A stretch of 64,000 nt of DNA from Streptomyces globisporus (GTDB lineage Bacteria > Actinomycetota > Actinomycetes > Streptomycetales > Streptomycetaceae), in assembly GCF_003501885.1 (NCBI RefSeq), contig NZ_QWFA01000003.1:394-64393 (forward strand), in the 5' to 3' direction. The position numbers were made by a program, and so were the translations under genes. Positions 9,641-18,276 of the stretch are shown piece after piece; within the stretch, counting starts at the first letter, position 1; each line of letters begins with the position of its first letter. The notes beneath the pieces were generated by a model. It was not told the DNA's origin. It made no database searches and saw only the letters and a list, made by a program, of their open reading frames with translations.

Positions 9641-9734
9641 GGGGGCGTCCGGCCGGTCCTGACCCGCCGGACGCCCCCGACCGGGCGCTTTCGACGCCCG
9701 ACCCGGGCGTCGAAAGCGCCCGGCAGCGTTTTTT
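9641..9734 (+). terminator. double hairpin plus T-tract between the two terD genes
   Basis: Two consecutive perfect hairpins: a 13-bp stem (9641-9653 with 9666-9678), then a 20-bp stem (9681-9700 with 9704-9723) with a 3-nt loop. The second is followed after five bases by six T residues (9729-9734). This is the most canonical intrinsic terminator in the window and lies inside an apparent operon, so it could be an attenuator. Confidence 0.88.
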
Positions 9735-9755
9735 CACGACTCGGGGAGGACACAC

Positions 9756-10331
9756 ATGGGCGTCACGCTCGCCAAGGGAGGCAATGTCTCCCTCTCCAAG
9801 GTCGCACCCAACCTCACCCAGGTGCTGGTCGGGCTCGGCTGGGACGCACGCTCCACCACGGGCGCCGCTTTCGACCTCGACGCCAGCGCCCTGCTGTGCC
9901 AGTCGGGTCGGGTGCTCGGTGACGAGTGGTTCATCTTTTACAACAACCTCACGAGCCCCGACGGCTCCGTCGAGCACACCGGCGACAACCTCACCGGTGA
10001 GGGCGACGGCGACGACGAGTCCGTCATCGTCCGCCTCGACCAGGTCCCCGCCCACTGCGACAAGATCGTCTTTCCGGTCTCGATCCATGACGCGGACAAC
10101 CGAGGCCAGGCGTTCGGCCAGGTCAGCAACGCCTTCATCCGCGTGGTCAACCAGGCCGACGGCCAGGAGCTGGCCCGCTACGACCTCAGCGAGGACGCCT
10201 CGACGGAGACCGCGATGATCTTCGGCGAGCTCTACCGGTACAACGGCGAGTGGAAATTCCGTGCAGTCGGCCAGGGGTATGCGTCTGGCCTGCGGGGCAT
10301 CGCTCTAGACTTCGGCGTCAACGTTTCATAA
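9756..10331 (+). CDS. terD: TerD family protein, second copy
   Basis: 191 aa, a close paralogue of the preceding protein with the same landmarks: [46 protein letters not shown] with GEGDGDDE, and [20 protein letters not shown]. Distinguishing features are two cysteines (ALLCQSG, AHCDK) absent from copy 1. The ATG at 9756 follows a GGGGAGGA site. It is probably cotranscribed with the DUF475 gene 69 bases downstream. Confidence 0.95.
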   Translation: MGVTLAKGGNVSLSKVAPNLTQVLVGLGWDARSTTGAAFDLDASALLCQSGRVLGDEWFIFYNNLTSPDGSVEHTGDNLTGEGDGDDESVIVRLDQVPAHCDKIVFPVSIHDADNRGQAFGQVSNAFIRVVNQADGQELARYDLSEDASTETAMIFGELYRYNGEWKFRAVGQGYASGLRGIALDFGVNVS

Positions 10332-10400
10332 CGCCGCGCACGGCGCGGGGGGCCCCGACACACCGGGGGAGACCCTTTTAACAACACGATGGGGTAGCCA

Positions 10401-11552
10401 GTGGTACTGAAAACCTTCGGCTGGTCGTTCGCGGTCACCGCGCTCGGCCTGGTCGCAGCGATTTTCTACGGGGGGTGGCAGGCTTTCGGCATCGTCGCGA
10501 TCCTGTCCGTCCTGGAGATCTCGCTGTCCTTCGACAACGCGGTGATCAACGCCGGAATCCTGAAGAAGATGAATGCCTTCTGGCAGAAGATCTTCCTCAC
10601 CATCGGCATCCTCATCGCCGTCTTCGGTATGCGACTGGTGTTCCCCGTCGTGATCGTGGCCGTGAGCGCCAAGCTCGGACCGATCGAGGCCATCGACCTG
10701 TCCTTCAACGACCCGGACAGGTACAAGGAACTGGTGACGGACGCCCATCCGTCGATCGCCGCCTTCGGTGGCATGTTCCTGCTGATGATCTTCCTCGACT
10801 TCATCTTCGACGAGGACCGGGACATCCACTGGCTGCGCTGGATCGAGCGTCCGCTCGCCAAGCTCGGCAAGGTCGACATGCTGTCGGTCTGCGTCGCCCT
10901 GATCATCCTGATGATCACCGCCATGACCTTCGCGACCCAGGCCCACCAGCACGGCGGCGGGCACGTGGACAAGTCGGCGACGGTCATGCTCTCCGGTATC
11001 GCCGGTCTGATCACCTACCTGATCGTCGGCGGGCTCTCCGGCTTCTTCGAGGGCAAGCTCGAAGAGGAGGAGGAGCGTGAGCACGAGGCCGAGGAGGAGG
11101 CCAAGAAGAAGGGCAAGCCCGTCACCGGGGTCGCCCTCGCCGGAAAGGCCGCGTTCTTCCTCTTCCTCTACCTGGAAGTGCTGGACGCCTCGTTCTCCTT
11201 CGACGGCGTCATCGGCGCCTTCGCCATCACCAACGAGATCGTGCTGATGGCCCTCGGCCTCGGTATCGGCGCCATGTACGTCCGTTCGCTCACCGTCTAC
11301 CTGGTGCGCGAGGGCACGCTCGACGACTACGTCTACCTGGAGCACGGCGCGCACTACGCGATCGGCGCGCTCTCGATCATCCTGCTGATCACCATCCAGC
11401 ACGAGATCAACGAGCTCATCACCGGCTCGGTCGGCGTGATCCTGATCGCCCTCTCCTTCTGGTCCTCGGTCAAGCGCAACCGCGCGCTCGCCGCGGAATC
11501 CGGCGGCGGCGACGGCTCGGGCACGAAGGCGGAAGTGTCCTCCGGGGTGTGA
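10401..11552 (+). CDS. DUF475/TerC-type integral membrane protein
   Basis: 383 aa with 8-9 hydrophobic segments and a charged, Glu-rich loop in the middle (about residues 218-245). The TerC-fold repeats are visible twice as acidic membrane motifs, VLEISLSFDNAVINA near residue 40 and EVLDASFSFDGVIGA near residue 260. Those aspartates are the family's probable metal/ion-binding residues. TerC-type proteins are thought to form the membrane anchor of Ter complexes or to handle metal ions during exoenzyme metalation. It belongs with the flanking TerD and TerA-like genes. Confidence 0.88.
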   Translation: MVLKTFGWSFAVTALGLVAAIFYGGWQAFGIVAILSVLEISLSFDNAVINAGILKKMNAFWQKIFLTIGILIAVFGMRLVFPVVIVAVSAKLGPIEAIDLSFNDPDRYKELVTDAHPSIAAFGGMFLLMIFLDFIFDEDRDIHWLRWIERPLAKLGKVDMLSVCVALIILMITAMTFATQAHQHGGGHVDKSATVMLSGIAGLITYLIVGGLSGFFEGKLEEEEEREHEAEEEAKKKGKPVTGVALAGKAAFFLFLYLEVLDASFSFDGVIGAFAITNEIVLMALGLGIGAMYVRSLTVYLVREGTLDDYVYLEHGAHYAIGALSIILLITIQHEINELITGSVGVILIALSFWSSVKRNRALAAESGGGDGSGTKAEVSSGV

Positions 11553-11578
11553 CCCGGTAGGGATTGAGGAACGCTCTC

Positions 11579-11645
11579 TGCGGGGCGGCCCACACGGCGA
11601 CGGCTCTCCGGGAACTCCCGGACCCGGCCCGGTGGCCGCCCCGCA
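11579..11645 (+). terminator. hairpin after the DUF475 gene
   Basis: TGCGGGGCGGCC (11579-11590) pairs perfectly with GGCCGCCCCGCA (11634-11645). A nested TCCGGG/CCCGGA pair lies in the loop. Confidence 0.65.
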
Positions 11646-11705
11646 GTGATGTCCGGGGCGCGAACAGGTAGCGCGAACAGGCGACGCGAACAGGTGGGGG
11701 TAGGG

Positions 11706-12440
11706 ATGGGATTCTTCGACGGCCTGTGGCCGGGGCGCGCGGCGCAGTTCGACTCGGGCAACGCGACGTCGAGCGCCGTCGTGCTGTCCAAACGGAACGC
11801 CACGATCTCGCTCAACAAGCAGGGCGCCCTGTCGGGCAACCTCCGGGTCAACCTCTCCTGGCGGATGCGGACCTCGGACATCGAGGGCCGCTCACGCCAG
11901 AGCGGCAGCCTGCGGCGCCCGCTCCAGCTCTTCAAACCCGAGGTGGTCCAGGCGCACACCCAGGGCGTCGTCAACGTCGACCTGGACCTCGGCTGCATGT
12001 ACGAGCTGATGGACGGCACCAAGGGGGTCGTACAGCCCCTGGGCAGCCTGATCGGCGACCTCAACGGCCCGCCCTACGTCCGGCTCAGCGGCGACGACCG
12101 GTTCGGCGCGCCCTCGGGCGAGACGGTCTACGTCAACCTCGACCAGCGCGACAAGATCAAGCGGCTGCTGTTCTTCGTCTACATCTACGACCGGACGCCG
12201 GCGTTCGACCGTACGCACGCCAAGATCACGCTCTACCCGGGCCACGGCCCGCGCATCGAGATCGAGCTGGACGAACGCGCCCCGCAGGCCCGCTCCTGCG
12301 CGGTGTTCACCGTGGAGAACATCAAGGACGAGCTGATCGTGCGCCGCGAGGTGAAGTTCGTGTACGGATTCCAGTCCGAGCTGGACCGGCTGTACGGCTA
12401 CGGCATGCAATGGGGGCGCGGCTACAAGTCCCGGACCTGA
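11706..12440 (+). CDS. TerA-like / TerD-superfamily protein
   Basis: 244 aa. It starts MGFFDGLWPGRAAQFDSGN and contains ISLNKQG, VNVDLDLGCMYELMDG, GAPSGETVYVNLDQRDKIKRLLFFVYIYD and LIVRREVKFVYGFQSELDRLYGYGMQW. This is the TerD-like beta-sandwich in the variant found in TerA-like proteins; the strictly conserved TerD ending (FRAxGQGY) is replaced. The acidic residues DLDLG and SGDD may bind calcium. It lies downstream of the DUF475 gene and converges on the next, minus-strand terD gene. ATG at 11706 is preceded by a G-rich site. Confidence 0.75.
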   Translation: MGFFDGLWPGRAAQFDSGNATSSAVVLSKRNATISLNKQGALSGNLRVNLSWRMRTSDIEGRSRQSGSLRRPLQLFKPEVVQAHTQGVVNVDLDLGCMYELMDGTKGVVQPLGSLIGDLNGPPYVRLSGDDRFGAPSGETVYVNLDQRDKIKRLLFFVYIYDRTPAFDRTHAKITLYPGHGPRIEIELDERAPQARSCAVFTVENIKDELIVRREVKFVYGFQSELDRLYGYGMQWGRGYKSRT

Positions 12441-12466
12441 TCCGGGGCCCGCTCCCGGAGCACGGC

Positions 12467-13369
12467 TCAGGACCGGACGAACTGCGGACCTTGTGGAGGC
12501 AGCGCGAAATGGGGGTCGGGCGCGTGTGCGGCGGCTGCCGCGGGCTGCGGATAGCCGTAGGCGGGTGGAGCGGCGGCGGGCTGCGGATAGCCGTACGCCG
12601 GCTGCTGGGCCCCGGCGGCGGCAGCGGGAGGCGCGACCGGGGGCGGATAGCCGTAGGAGGGCTGCTGATGCTGCACCGTGGCCTGCGCGTCGGGCCCGGC
12701 CCCGGTGGCCGCGGCCGGGACGGGTCCCGGCGGCGCGCTCGGAGGAGGCGGCACGGCGGCCGGGAGGGGGCCCGCGGCGTCCGGCTCCCGCGTCCCGTCG
12801 TACGCCCGGTCCTCGTCCGCCGCCTCCGACTCGTCCACCGAGATGCCGAAGGCGGTGGCCAGGCCGATCAGCCCGGTGGGATAGCCCTGGCCGACCGCAC
12901 GGAACTTCCAGCCCTCGCCGCGGCGGTACAGCTCGCCGCAGATGATCGCCGTCTCTTCCCCGGTCTCCGGCCGCACATCGAACACCGCCAGCGGCTCGCC
13001 GTCGGCGAACGCGGCGTCGAACAGGAGTATGCGCAGGTCCGGGACCTGTTCGAAGGCGGCCCCGTCGGAGGAGGCCGCGATGACGACCTGGTCCACCGAG
13101 ACGTCGAGCGCTCCGAGGTCCGCCTCGATCGTGTCCGTCAGCCCTTCCGGGACACTGCGCTTCGGCAGCCGCCGGACCAGGCCGGAGGGATGCCGGGGCT
13201 GGTTGTAGAAGACGAAGTCCTCGTCCGACCGCACCCGCCCGGACGCACCGAGGAGCAGGGCGGAGGCGTCCACGTCGGGAACCCCGGCGCCCGGGGTCCA
13301 GCGCAGCACGGCCCGGACGGCCGCGGCATCGACAGGGACGTTCGAGCCCTTCAGCATCGTGTGCGTCAT
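12467..13369 (-). CDS. TerD domain protein with proline/YGYP-repeat tail
   Basis: 300 aa. Residues 1-190 are a TerD domain ([57 protein letters not shown]). The C-terminal ~110 residues are a low-complexity Ala/Pro tail with at least three YGYP motifs, probably disordered and suited to protein-protein contact or clustering. ATG at 13369 has an AGCAGG about 10 bases upstream; the ATG at 13378 lies too close to it. It is divergent from the aldolase-PRTase-HAD operon, with which such TerD proteins are often associated. Confidence 0.88.
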   Translation of the reverse strand: MTHTMLKGSNVPVDAAAVRAVLRWTPGAGVPDVDASALLLGASGRVRSDEDFVFYNQPRHPSGLVRRLPKRSVPEGLTDTIEADLGALDVSVDQVVIAASSDGAAFEQVPDLRILLFDAAFADGEPLAVFDVRPETGEETAIICGELYRRGEGWKFRAVGQGYPTGLIGLATAFGISVDESEAADEDRAYDGTREPDAAGPLPAAVPPPPSAPPGPVPAAATGAGPDAQATVQHQQPSYGYPPPVAPPAAAAGAQQPAYGYPQPAAAPPAYGYPQPAAAAAHAPDPHFALPPQGPQFVRS

Positions 13370-13519
13370 GACCGTCATCCTGCCTGCTGGGGACCCGTGC
13401 GGACAACGCGGGGGGCGGCACGGCCGTGCCCGGCGGTGGCGCGGGCCGAGCGGGACCGTACCGCGAGAGGGGGCCGGACAAGGGGCGAGTAACCGGAAAT
13501 TCATGTACATGGGGAACTG

Positions 13520-13546
13520 TTGACACCCGTCCGTACGTACTATTAC
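13520..13546 (+). promoter_or_regulatory. candidate promoter of the aldolase-PRTase-HAD operon
   Basis: A perfect TTGACA at 13520-13525 is followed 15 bases later by TATTAC at 13541-13546. The spacing is shorter than the usual 17, so this is tentative. It lies 45 bases upstream of the ATG at 13591. Confidence 0.4.
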
Positions 13547-13590
13547 CGGCCATGCGTTGTTCGGCCGGTCAGGCAGTTCGGGGGAAAATC

Positions 13591-14808
13591 ATGCGTCACT
13601 TCGGGCACATATCGCCCGCTGCCCGCGAGGGCCTGTTTCACAGAGAGCCCAGCACCTTCACCGCGGAGTCCCCGGCGAGGATGCTCTCCGTCGCCCTGGG
13701 GGCCACGCTCTACTCCCCGGCCACCCGTCCGTCGCTCGCCGAGGACGTGCTGAAGCAGGCCGCGCGGGGTGTCGTCTCCATGGTGCTCTGTCTGGAGGAC
13801 TCGATCGACGACGCCGAGGTGACCGACGCCGAAGCCAACCTGATCAGGCAGTTTGCCGCGCTGGCCGCCCGGGACACGGCGTCCGGACCCACTGCGGGCA
13901 GCGCGGGCGACGCCCAGGGCGCGGCCGGCGCGGACGTCCCGCTCCTCTTCATCCGCGTACGGGAACCGGCCCAGATCACCGACCTGGTGCGCCGCCTCGG
14001 CGACTCGGTCCGGATGTTGTCCGGTTTCGTACTTCCCAAATTCACCGAAGAGCGTGGCAGGCACTTCCTGGAGGCGCTTGCCGAGGCCGAGACGGCATGC
14101 GGCCGACGGCTCTTCGCCATGCCCGTCCTCGAATCCCCCGAGCTGCTCCATCTGGAGACGCGCGGCGACATCCTCCGCGGCATCGCCCGCAGCGTCGACA
14201 AATACCGGGACCGGGTCCTCGCCCTGCGGCTCGGCGTCACCGACTTCTGCTCGGCCTACGGACTGCGCCGCGCGCCCGACATGACGGCGTACGACGTCCA
14301 TATCGTCGCCTCCGTGATCGCCGACGTGGTCAACGTGCTCGGCCGGGCCGACGGCACCGGCTTCACGATCACCGGACCGGTCTGGGAGTACTTCCGTCGC
14401 CAGGAGCGCATGTTCAAGCCCCAGCTGCGCCGCAGCCCCTTCCTGGAGGGCCGCGCCGAGGAGCTGCGCACGGCCCTTATCGAGCACGACATGGACGGAC
14501 TGCTCCGGGAGATCGAACTCGACCGGGCCAACGGCCTGCTCGGCAAGACCTGCATCCACCCGTCGCACGTGGCGCCCGTCCACGCGCTGTCCGTGGTCAG
14601 CCACGAGGAGTTCACCGACGCTCAGGACATCCTGAGCCCCGAGCGCGGGGGCGGCGGGGTGCTGCGTTCGGCGTACACGAACAAGATGAACGAAGTGAAG
14701 CCCCACCGGGCCTGGGCCGAGCGCACGCTCCAGCGGGCCGAGGTCTTCGGGGTGGCGAGGGAAGACGTCGGCTTCGTGGACCTGCTGGCCGTCGGCCTGA
14801 CGAACTGA
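13591..14808 (+). CDS. HpcH/HpaI aldolase / citrate-lyase-like protein of the Ter module
   Basis: 405 aa, a TIM-barrel C-C lyase related to CitE. Landmarks are LGATLYSPATRP, MVLCLEDSIDDAEV (the Glu-Asp pair that binds the metal), LFIRVREPAQITDL, GFVLPKFTEERG, PVLESPELLHL, LRLGVTDFCSAYGLRR and GKTCIHPSHVAPVHAL. In Ter gene neighbourhoods this family occurs with PRTase and HAD genes, and comparative genomics (Anantharaman, Iyer and Aravind) proposed that together they make a nucleoside-like metabolite. The next gene starts 10 bases downstream. ATG at 13591 follows a GGGGGA site. Confidence 0.85.
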   Translation: MRHFGHISPAAREGLFHREPSTFTAESPARMLSVALGATLYSPATRPSLAEDVLKQAARGVVSMVLCLEDSIDDAEVTDAEANLIRQFAALAARDTASGPTAGSAGDAQGAAGADVPLLFIRVREPAQITDLVRRLGDSVRMLSGFVLPKFTEERGRHFLEALAEAETACGRRLFAMPVLESPELLHLETRGDILRGIARSVDKYRDRVLALRLGVTDFCSAYGLRRAPDMTAYDVHIVASVIADVVNVLGRADGTGFTITGPVWEYFRRQERMFKPQLRRSPFLEGRAEELRTALIEHDMDGLLREIELDRANGLLGKTCIHPSHVAPVHALSVVSHEEFTDAQDILSPERGGGGVLRSAYTNKMNEVKPHRAWAERTLQRAEVFGVAREDVGFVDLLAVGLTN

Positions 14809-14818
14809 GCGCGCGTCG

Positions 14819-17404
14819 ATGAGCGAGCGCGCGACGAGAGAAGAGAACGTGGACGTGGTGTGGTCGGGCGACTGGGTGGCCGAGCGGCTCGGAGTCGCCC
14901 TCGAAGGCGACGGAGACCTGCGGGAGCTGCTGGGCCTGGCCCTGCGCCGCAACCCCAAGCGGGCGCACCTGCTCGTCTCCAACGTGCTGGGCAAGCATGT
15001 GCCCCAGCGGCCCTCCGTCGTGTACGGGGCGGGATACGGGCTCGGTGAGCGGGTCCGGGAGCTGCTCGGCGAGGAGGAGGCCCGCCGCGCGGTGGTCCTC
15101 GGATATGCGGAGACGGCCACCGGCCTCGGCCACGCCGTCGCGGACGGCCTGCGGGACGCCCCGTACCTGCACTCCACCCGGCGTCCGGTGGCGGGCGTCC
15201 GGCAGGCGGGCGGCTTCGAGGAGGCCCACTCGCACGCCACCTCGCACCTGCTGCTGCCGGAGGACCCCGAGCTGCTGGCCCAGGGAGCGGACGCCTCCAC
15301 CCTGGTGCTGGTCGACGACGAGTTCTCCACCGGCAACACGGTGCTCAACACCATCCGCGCGCTGCACGAACTGCACCCGCGCGACCGGTACGTCATTGTC
15401 GCGCTGGTCGATATGCGCTCCCCGGCGGATCGCGACCGGCTGACCGCCTTCGCCGCCGAGATCGGCGCCCGCGTCGACCTGGTGACCCGCTCCACGGGCA
15501 CGGTCACGCTCCCGGACGGCGTACTGGAACGCGGCCAGGCCCTCGTCGCGGCCCAGGAGGCGGAGGCGGCGCGGGAGGCGGAGGCGGCGCGGGAGGCGGA
15601 GGCGGCGCGGGAGGCGGGGGAGGCTTCCGCTTCCGCGCCGCCCTCCGTGCCGGCTCCCGTCCCCATCACCCGCGTCGACCTCGCCTGGCCCGCGGGCGTT
15701 CCCGACGGCGGCCGGCACGGCTTCACCCCGGCCCACCGGGCGGCGCTCGAAGCGGCGCTCCCGGGCATGGCGGAGCGGATCGCGGGCGCGCTGGGCGGCG
15801 GTGCCCGCCGGGGCCGGGTGCTCGTGCTCGGCTTCGAGGAGCTGATGTACGCGCCGCTGCGCCTGGGCACCGCGCTGGAGCAGGCGCTGGGCGCGGACGC
15901 CGAGGTCCGGTACTCCACCACCACCCGCTCGCCCGTCCTCGCCGTCGACGACCCCGGCTACGCGATACGCACCCGCCTCGTCTTCCCGGCCCACGACGCC
16001 CCCGCGGACGGCCCCGGCGACCGGTACGCGTACAACGTGGCGGGCGCCGGCTTCGACGCGGTGGTCGCCGTCGTCGACTCCACCGCCGACACCCCCGAAC
16101 TGCACGCTCCCGAAGGGCTGTTGGCCCGCCTGGCGGCACACGCCGGCCAGGTAGTCCTCGCGGTCGTCCCCTCGTACACCCCCACACCTGTCCAGGAGCC
16201 CGCCGTGCTGCCCGAGCCCCTTCGAGGCCCCGACTTCTCCAGCTACGCGCCCGAGGACGTCGGCTGGCTGCTCCAGGACCTCTCGGACACCGAACTGGAG
16301 GCCCCCACGGAGGAGCGCGAGGAGGCGATCCAGAGCGGCGGCGCGCACTACGCGGAGTCGCTGCCCGTGGAGTACCAGCCGAGCACCGAATACCAGGCGC
16401 TGTTCTCCGCCGCGCTGGACGCCTCCGCCGCGCGCATCGCCCGCGCGGTCGGCACCGTCACCGAGACGGTCCTCGCCGAACGCGGCCCCCGCCCCGTGCT
16501 CGTCTCGCTCGCCCGGGCCGGAACGCCGGTCGGGGTGCTGATGCGCCGCTGGGCCCGGCATCGGCACGGCCTGGACCTGCCGCACTACGCCATCTCCATC
16601 GTCCGGGGCCGGGGCATCGACGCCACCGCCCTGCGCTGGCTGGCCGCCCATCACGACCCGGCCGACGTGGTGTTCGTCGACGGCTGGACGGGGAAGGGTG
16701 CGATCACCCGTGAACTGGCGGCAGCGATAGAGGAGTTCGAGGCCTCGGGCGGGCCCGCCGGCTTCGACCCGGAGATCGCGGTGCTCGCGGACCCGGGCGG
16801 TTGCGTGCGGACGTACGGCACCCGCGAGGACTTCCTCATCCCCTCGGCCTGCCTCAACTCCACGGTCTCCGGCCTCATTTCCCGTACGGTGCTCCGCGCC
16901 GACCTGGTCGGGCCGAACGACTTCCACGGCGGAAAGTTCTACCGGGAGCTGGCCGGCTCCGATGTCTCGGTCCGCTTCCTCGACACGATCGCCGCCCGCT
17001 TCGACGAGGTGGCGGGCCAGGTCGAGGACGAGGCCAAGGAGTTGCTCGCCGCCGACCGCGCCCCGACCTGGGAGGGCTGGGCGGCCGTCGAGCGGATCAG
17101 CGAGGAGTACGGCATCCACGACGTCAACCTGGTCAAGCCGGGCGTCGGTGAGACCACCCGGGTGCTGCTCCGCCGCGTCCCCTGGAAGATCCTCGCGAAG
17201 CGCGGCGCGGGCGCGGACCTGACCCACATCCGGCTGCTGGCCGAGCAGCGCGGCGTCCCGGTCGAGGAGGTCGACGACCTCCCGTACAGCTGTGTCGGTC
17301 TGATCCACCCCCGGTACACGCGCGGCGCGACGGGCGCGGACGGCAAGGCGGTGGCGGGCGGCAGCACGCCGGCGGCCGACGGCGAGGCGGTGAAGGGCGC
17401 ATGA
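14819..17404 (+). CDS. four-domain fusion PRTase_2 - TRSP - PRTase_1 - PELOTA_1
   Basis: 861 aa. The first phosphoribosyltransferase domain has the PRPP-binding loop in TLVLVDDEFSTGNT (about residue 165). A linker of three exact AEAARE repeats follows (about 248-265), then the TRSP-type region (VLGFEELMYAPLRLG, THATS-like HSHATSH segment upstream). The second PRTase-like (StiP) domain has LVSLARAGTPVGVLM and DVVFVDGWTGKGAIT (about 563-625). The C-terminus ends in a PELOTA-type RNA-binding segment (VGETTRVLLRRVPWKIL). These domains are separate genes in many bacteria. GTG at 14849, with GAAGAGAA upstream, is a better-supplied alternative start than the ATG at 14819. Confidence 0.8.
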   Translation: MSERATREENVDVVWSGDWVAERLGVALEGDGDLRELLGLALRRNPKRAHLLVSNVLGKHVPQRPSVVYGAGYGLGERVRELLGEEEARRAVVLGYAETATGLGHAVADGLRDAPYLHSTRRPVAGVRQAGGFEEAHSHATSHLLLPEDPELLAQGADASTLVLVDDEFSTGNTVLNTIRALHELHPRDRYVIVALVDMRSPADRDRLTAFAAEIGARVDLVTRSTGTVTLPDGVLERGQALVAAQEAEAAREAEAAREAEAAREAGEASASAPPSVPAPVPITRVDLAWPAGVPDGGRHGFTPAHRAALEAALPGMAERIAGALGGGARRGRVLVLGFEELMYAPLRLGTALEQALGADAEVRYSTTTRSPVLAVDDPGYAIRTRLVFPAHDAPADGPGDRYAYNVAGAGFDAVVAVVDSTADTPELHAPEGLLARLAAHAGQVVLAVVPSYTPTPVQEPAVLPEPLRGPDFSSYAPEDVGWLLQDLSDTELEAPTEEREEAIQSGGAHYAESLPVEYQPSTEYQALFSAALDASAARIARAVGTVTETVLAERGPRPVLVSLARAGTPVGVLMRRWARHRHGLDLPHYAISIVRGRGIDATALRWLAAHHDPADVVFVDGWTGKGAITRELAAAIEEFEASGGPAGFDPEIAVLADPGGCVRTYGTREDFLIPSACLNSTVSGLISRTVLRADLVGPNDFHGGKFYRELAGSDVSVRFLDTIAARFDEVAGQVEDEAKELLAADRAPTWEGWAAVERISEEYGIHDVNLVKPGVGETTRVLLRRVPWKILAKRGAGADLTHIRLLAEQRGVPVEEVDDLPYSCVGLIHPRYTRGATGADGKAVAGGSTPAADGEAVKGA
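15560..15613 (+). repeat. 3 x 18-bp in-frame tandem repeat
   Basis: The unit GCGGAGGCGGCGCGGGAG is repeated three times exactly and encodes AEAARE each time. It lies in the linker between domains of the PRTase fusion and is a likely length-variable spot. Confidence 0.9.
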
Positions 17405-18234
17405 GCACCCCGACCACGGTGAACGGCTCCACCACCCTGGTGGCGAGCGACCTCGACCGTACGCTGATCTACTCGGCGGCCTCACTCGACCTGTCCATGC
17501 CGGACGCGGAGGCCCCCCGGCTCCTGTGCGTCGAGGTGTACGGCCACAAGCCCCTCTCGTACATGACGGAGACGGCCGCCGCGCTCCTCACCGAGGTGGC
17601 GGGCGCCACCGTCTTCGTGCCGACCACCACCCGCACCCGCGAGCAGTACGGGCGCATCCACCTCCCCGGCCCCGCCCCCCGGTACGCGATCTGCGCCAAC
17701 GGCGGCCACATCCTGGTCGACGGCGTCTCCGACCGCGACTGGCAGCAGCAGGTGGAGTCCCGGATCGCGGCCGAGTGCGCGCCGCTCACCGAGATCCGCG
17801 CCCACCTCGCCACCACCGCCGACCCGGCCTGGCTGCTGAAGGAACGCGTCGCCGAGGACCTCTTCGCCTACCTCGTCGTCGAACGGTCCCTGCTGCCCGA
17901 GGAGTGGGTCAAGGAGCTGGCGGCCTGGGCCCGCCCGCGCGGCTGGACGGTCTCCCTCCAGGGCCGCAAGATCTACGCGGTCCCGGCGCCGCTCACCAAG
18001 AGCGCCGCGATGCACGAGGTCGTCCGCCGCACGGGAGCCACGCGCACGCTCGCCGCCGGGGACTCCCTCCTGGATGCCGACCTGCTGCTCGCCGCCGACC
18101 TCGGCTGGCGCCCCGGTCACGGCGAACTGGCCGACGAGGGCTGGCGGGCCCCGCACGTGGTGGCTCTGGAGGAGCGGGGCGGGGCGGCGGGGGAGGAGAT
18201 CCTGCGCCGCTTCCTGGCGGCCGCCGCTGTGTGA
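17401..18234 (+). CDS. HAD-superfamily phosphatase of the Ter module
   Basis: 277 aa. Motif I is ASDLDRTLIYS (nucleophile Asp near residue 17), motif II is VPTTTRTREQY, the motif III Lys is in APLTKSAAM and motif IV is AGDSLLDADLLLAAD. This layout, with a large cap between motifs II and III, resembles Cof-type/sucrose-phosphatase-like HADs. It overlaps the PRTase fusion by the ATGA start/stop, which implies translational coupling. It is expected to dephosphorylate the product of the aldolase/PRTase pathway (inference from the conserved operon). Confidence 0.85.
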   Translation: MSTPTTVNGSTTLVASDLDRTLIYSAASLDLSMPDAEAPRLLCVEVYGHKPLSYMTETAAALLTEVAGATVFVPTTTRTREQYGRIHLPGPAPRYAICANGGHILVDGVSDRDWQQQVESRIAAECAPLTEIRAHLATTADPAWLLKERVAEDLFAYLVVERSLLPEEWVKELAAWARPRGWTVSLQGRKIYAVPAPLTKSAAMHEVVRRTGATRTLAAGDSLLDADLLLAADLGWRPGHGELADEGWRAPHVVALEERGGAAGEEILRRFLAAAAV

Positions 18235-18276
18235 GTTTCTCCTGCGCGCGGGCGCGCGTTGCGCGAGGCTGGGGGC

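Noticed and set aside
11726-13492. 588-codon plus-strand frame across the TerA-like and TerD-tail genes
   Set aside because: It spans two real genes in wrong frames and is rich in Arg/Gly/Pro.
15560-15613. Short direct repeats considered as a CRISPR array
   Set aside because: The repeats are contiguous, in frame and without spacers, so they are a coding microsatellite. No other regularly spaced repeat with unique spacers was seen.
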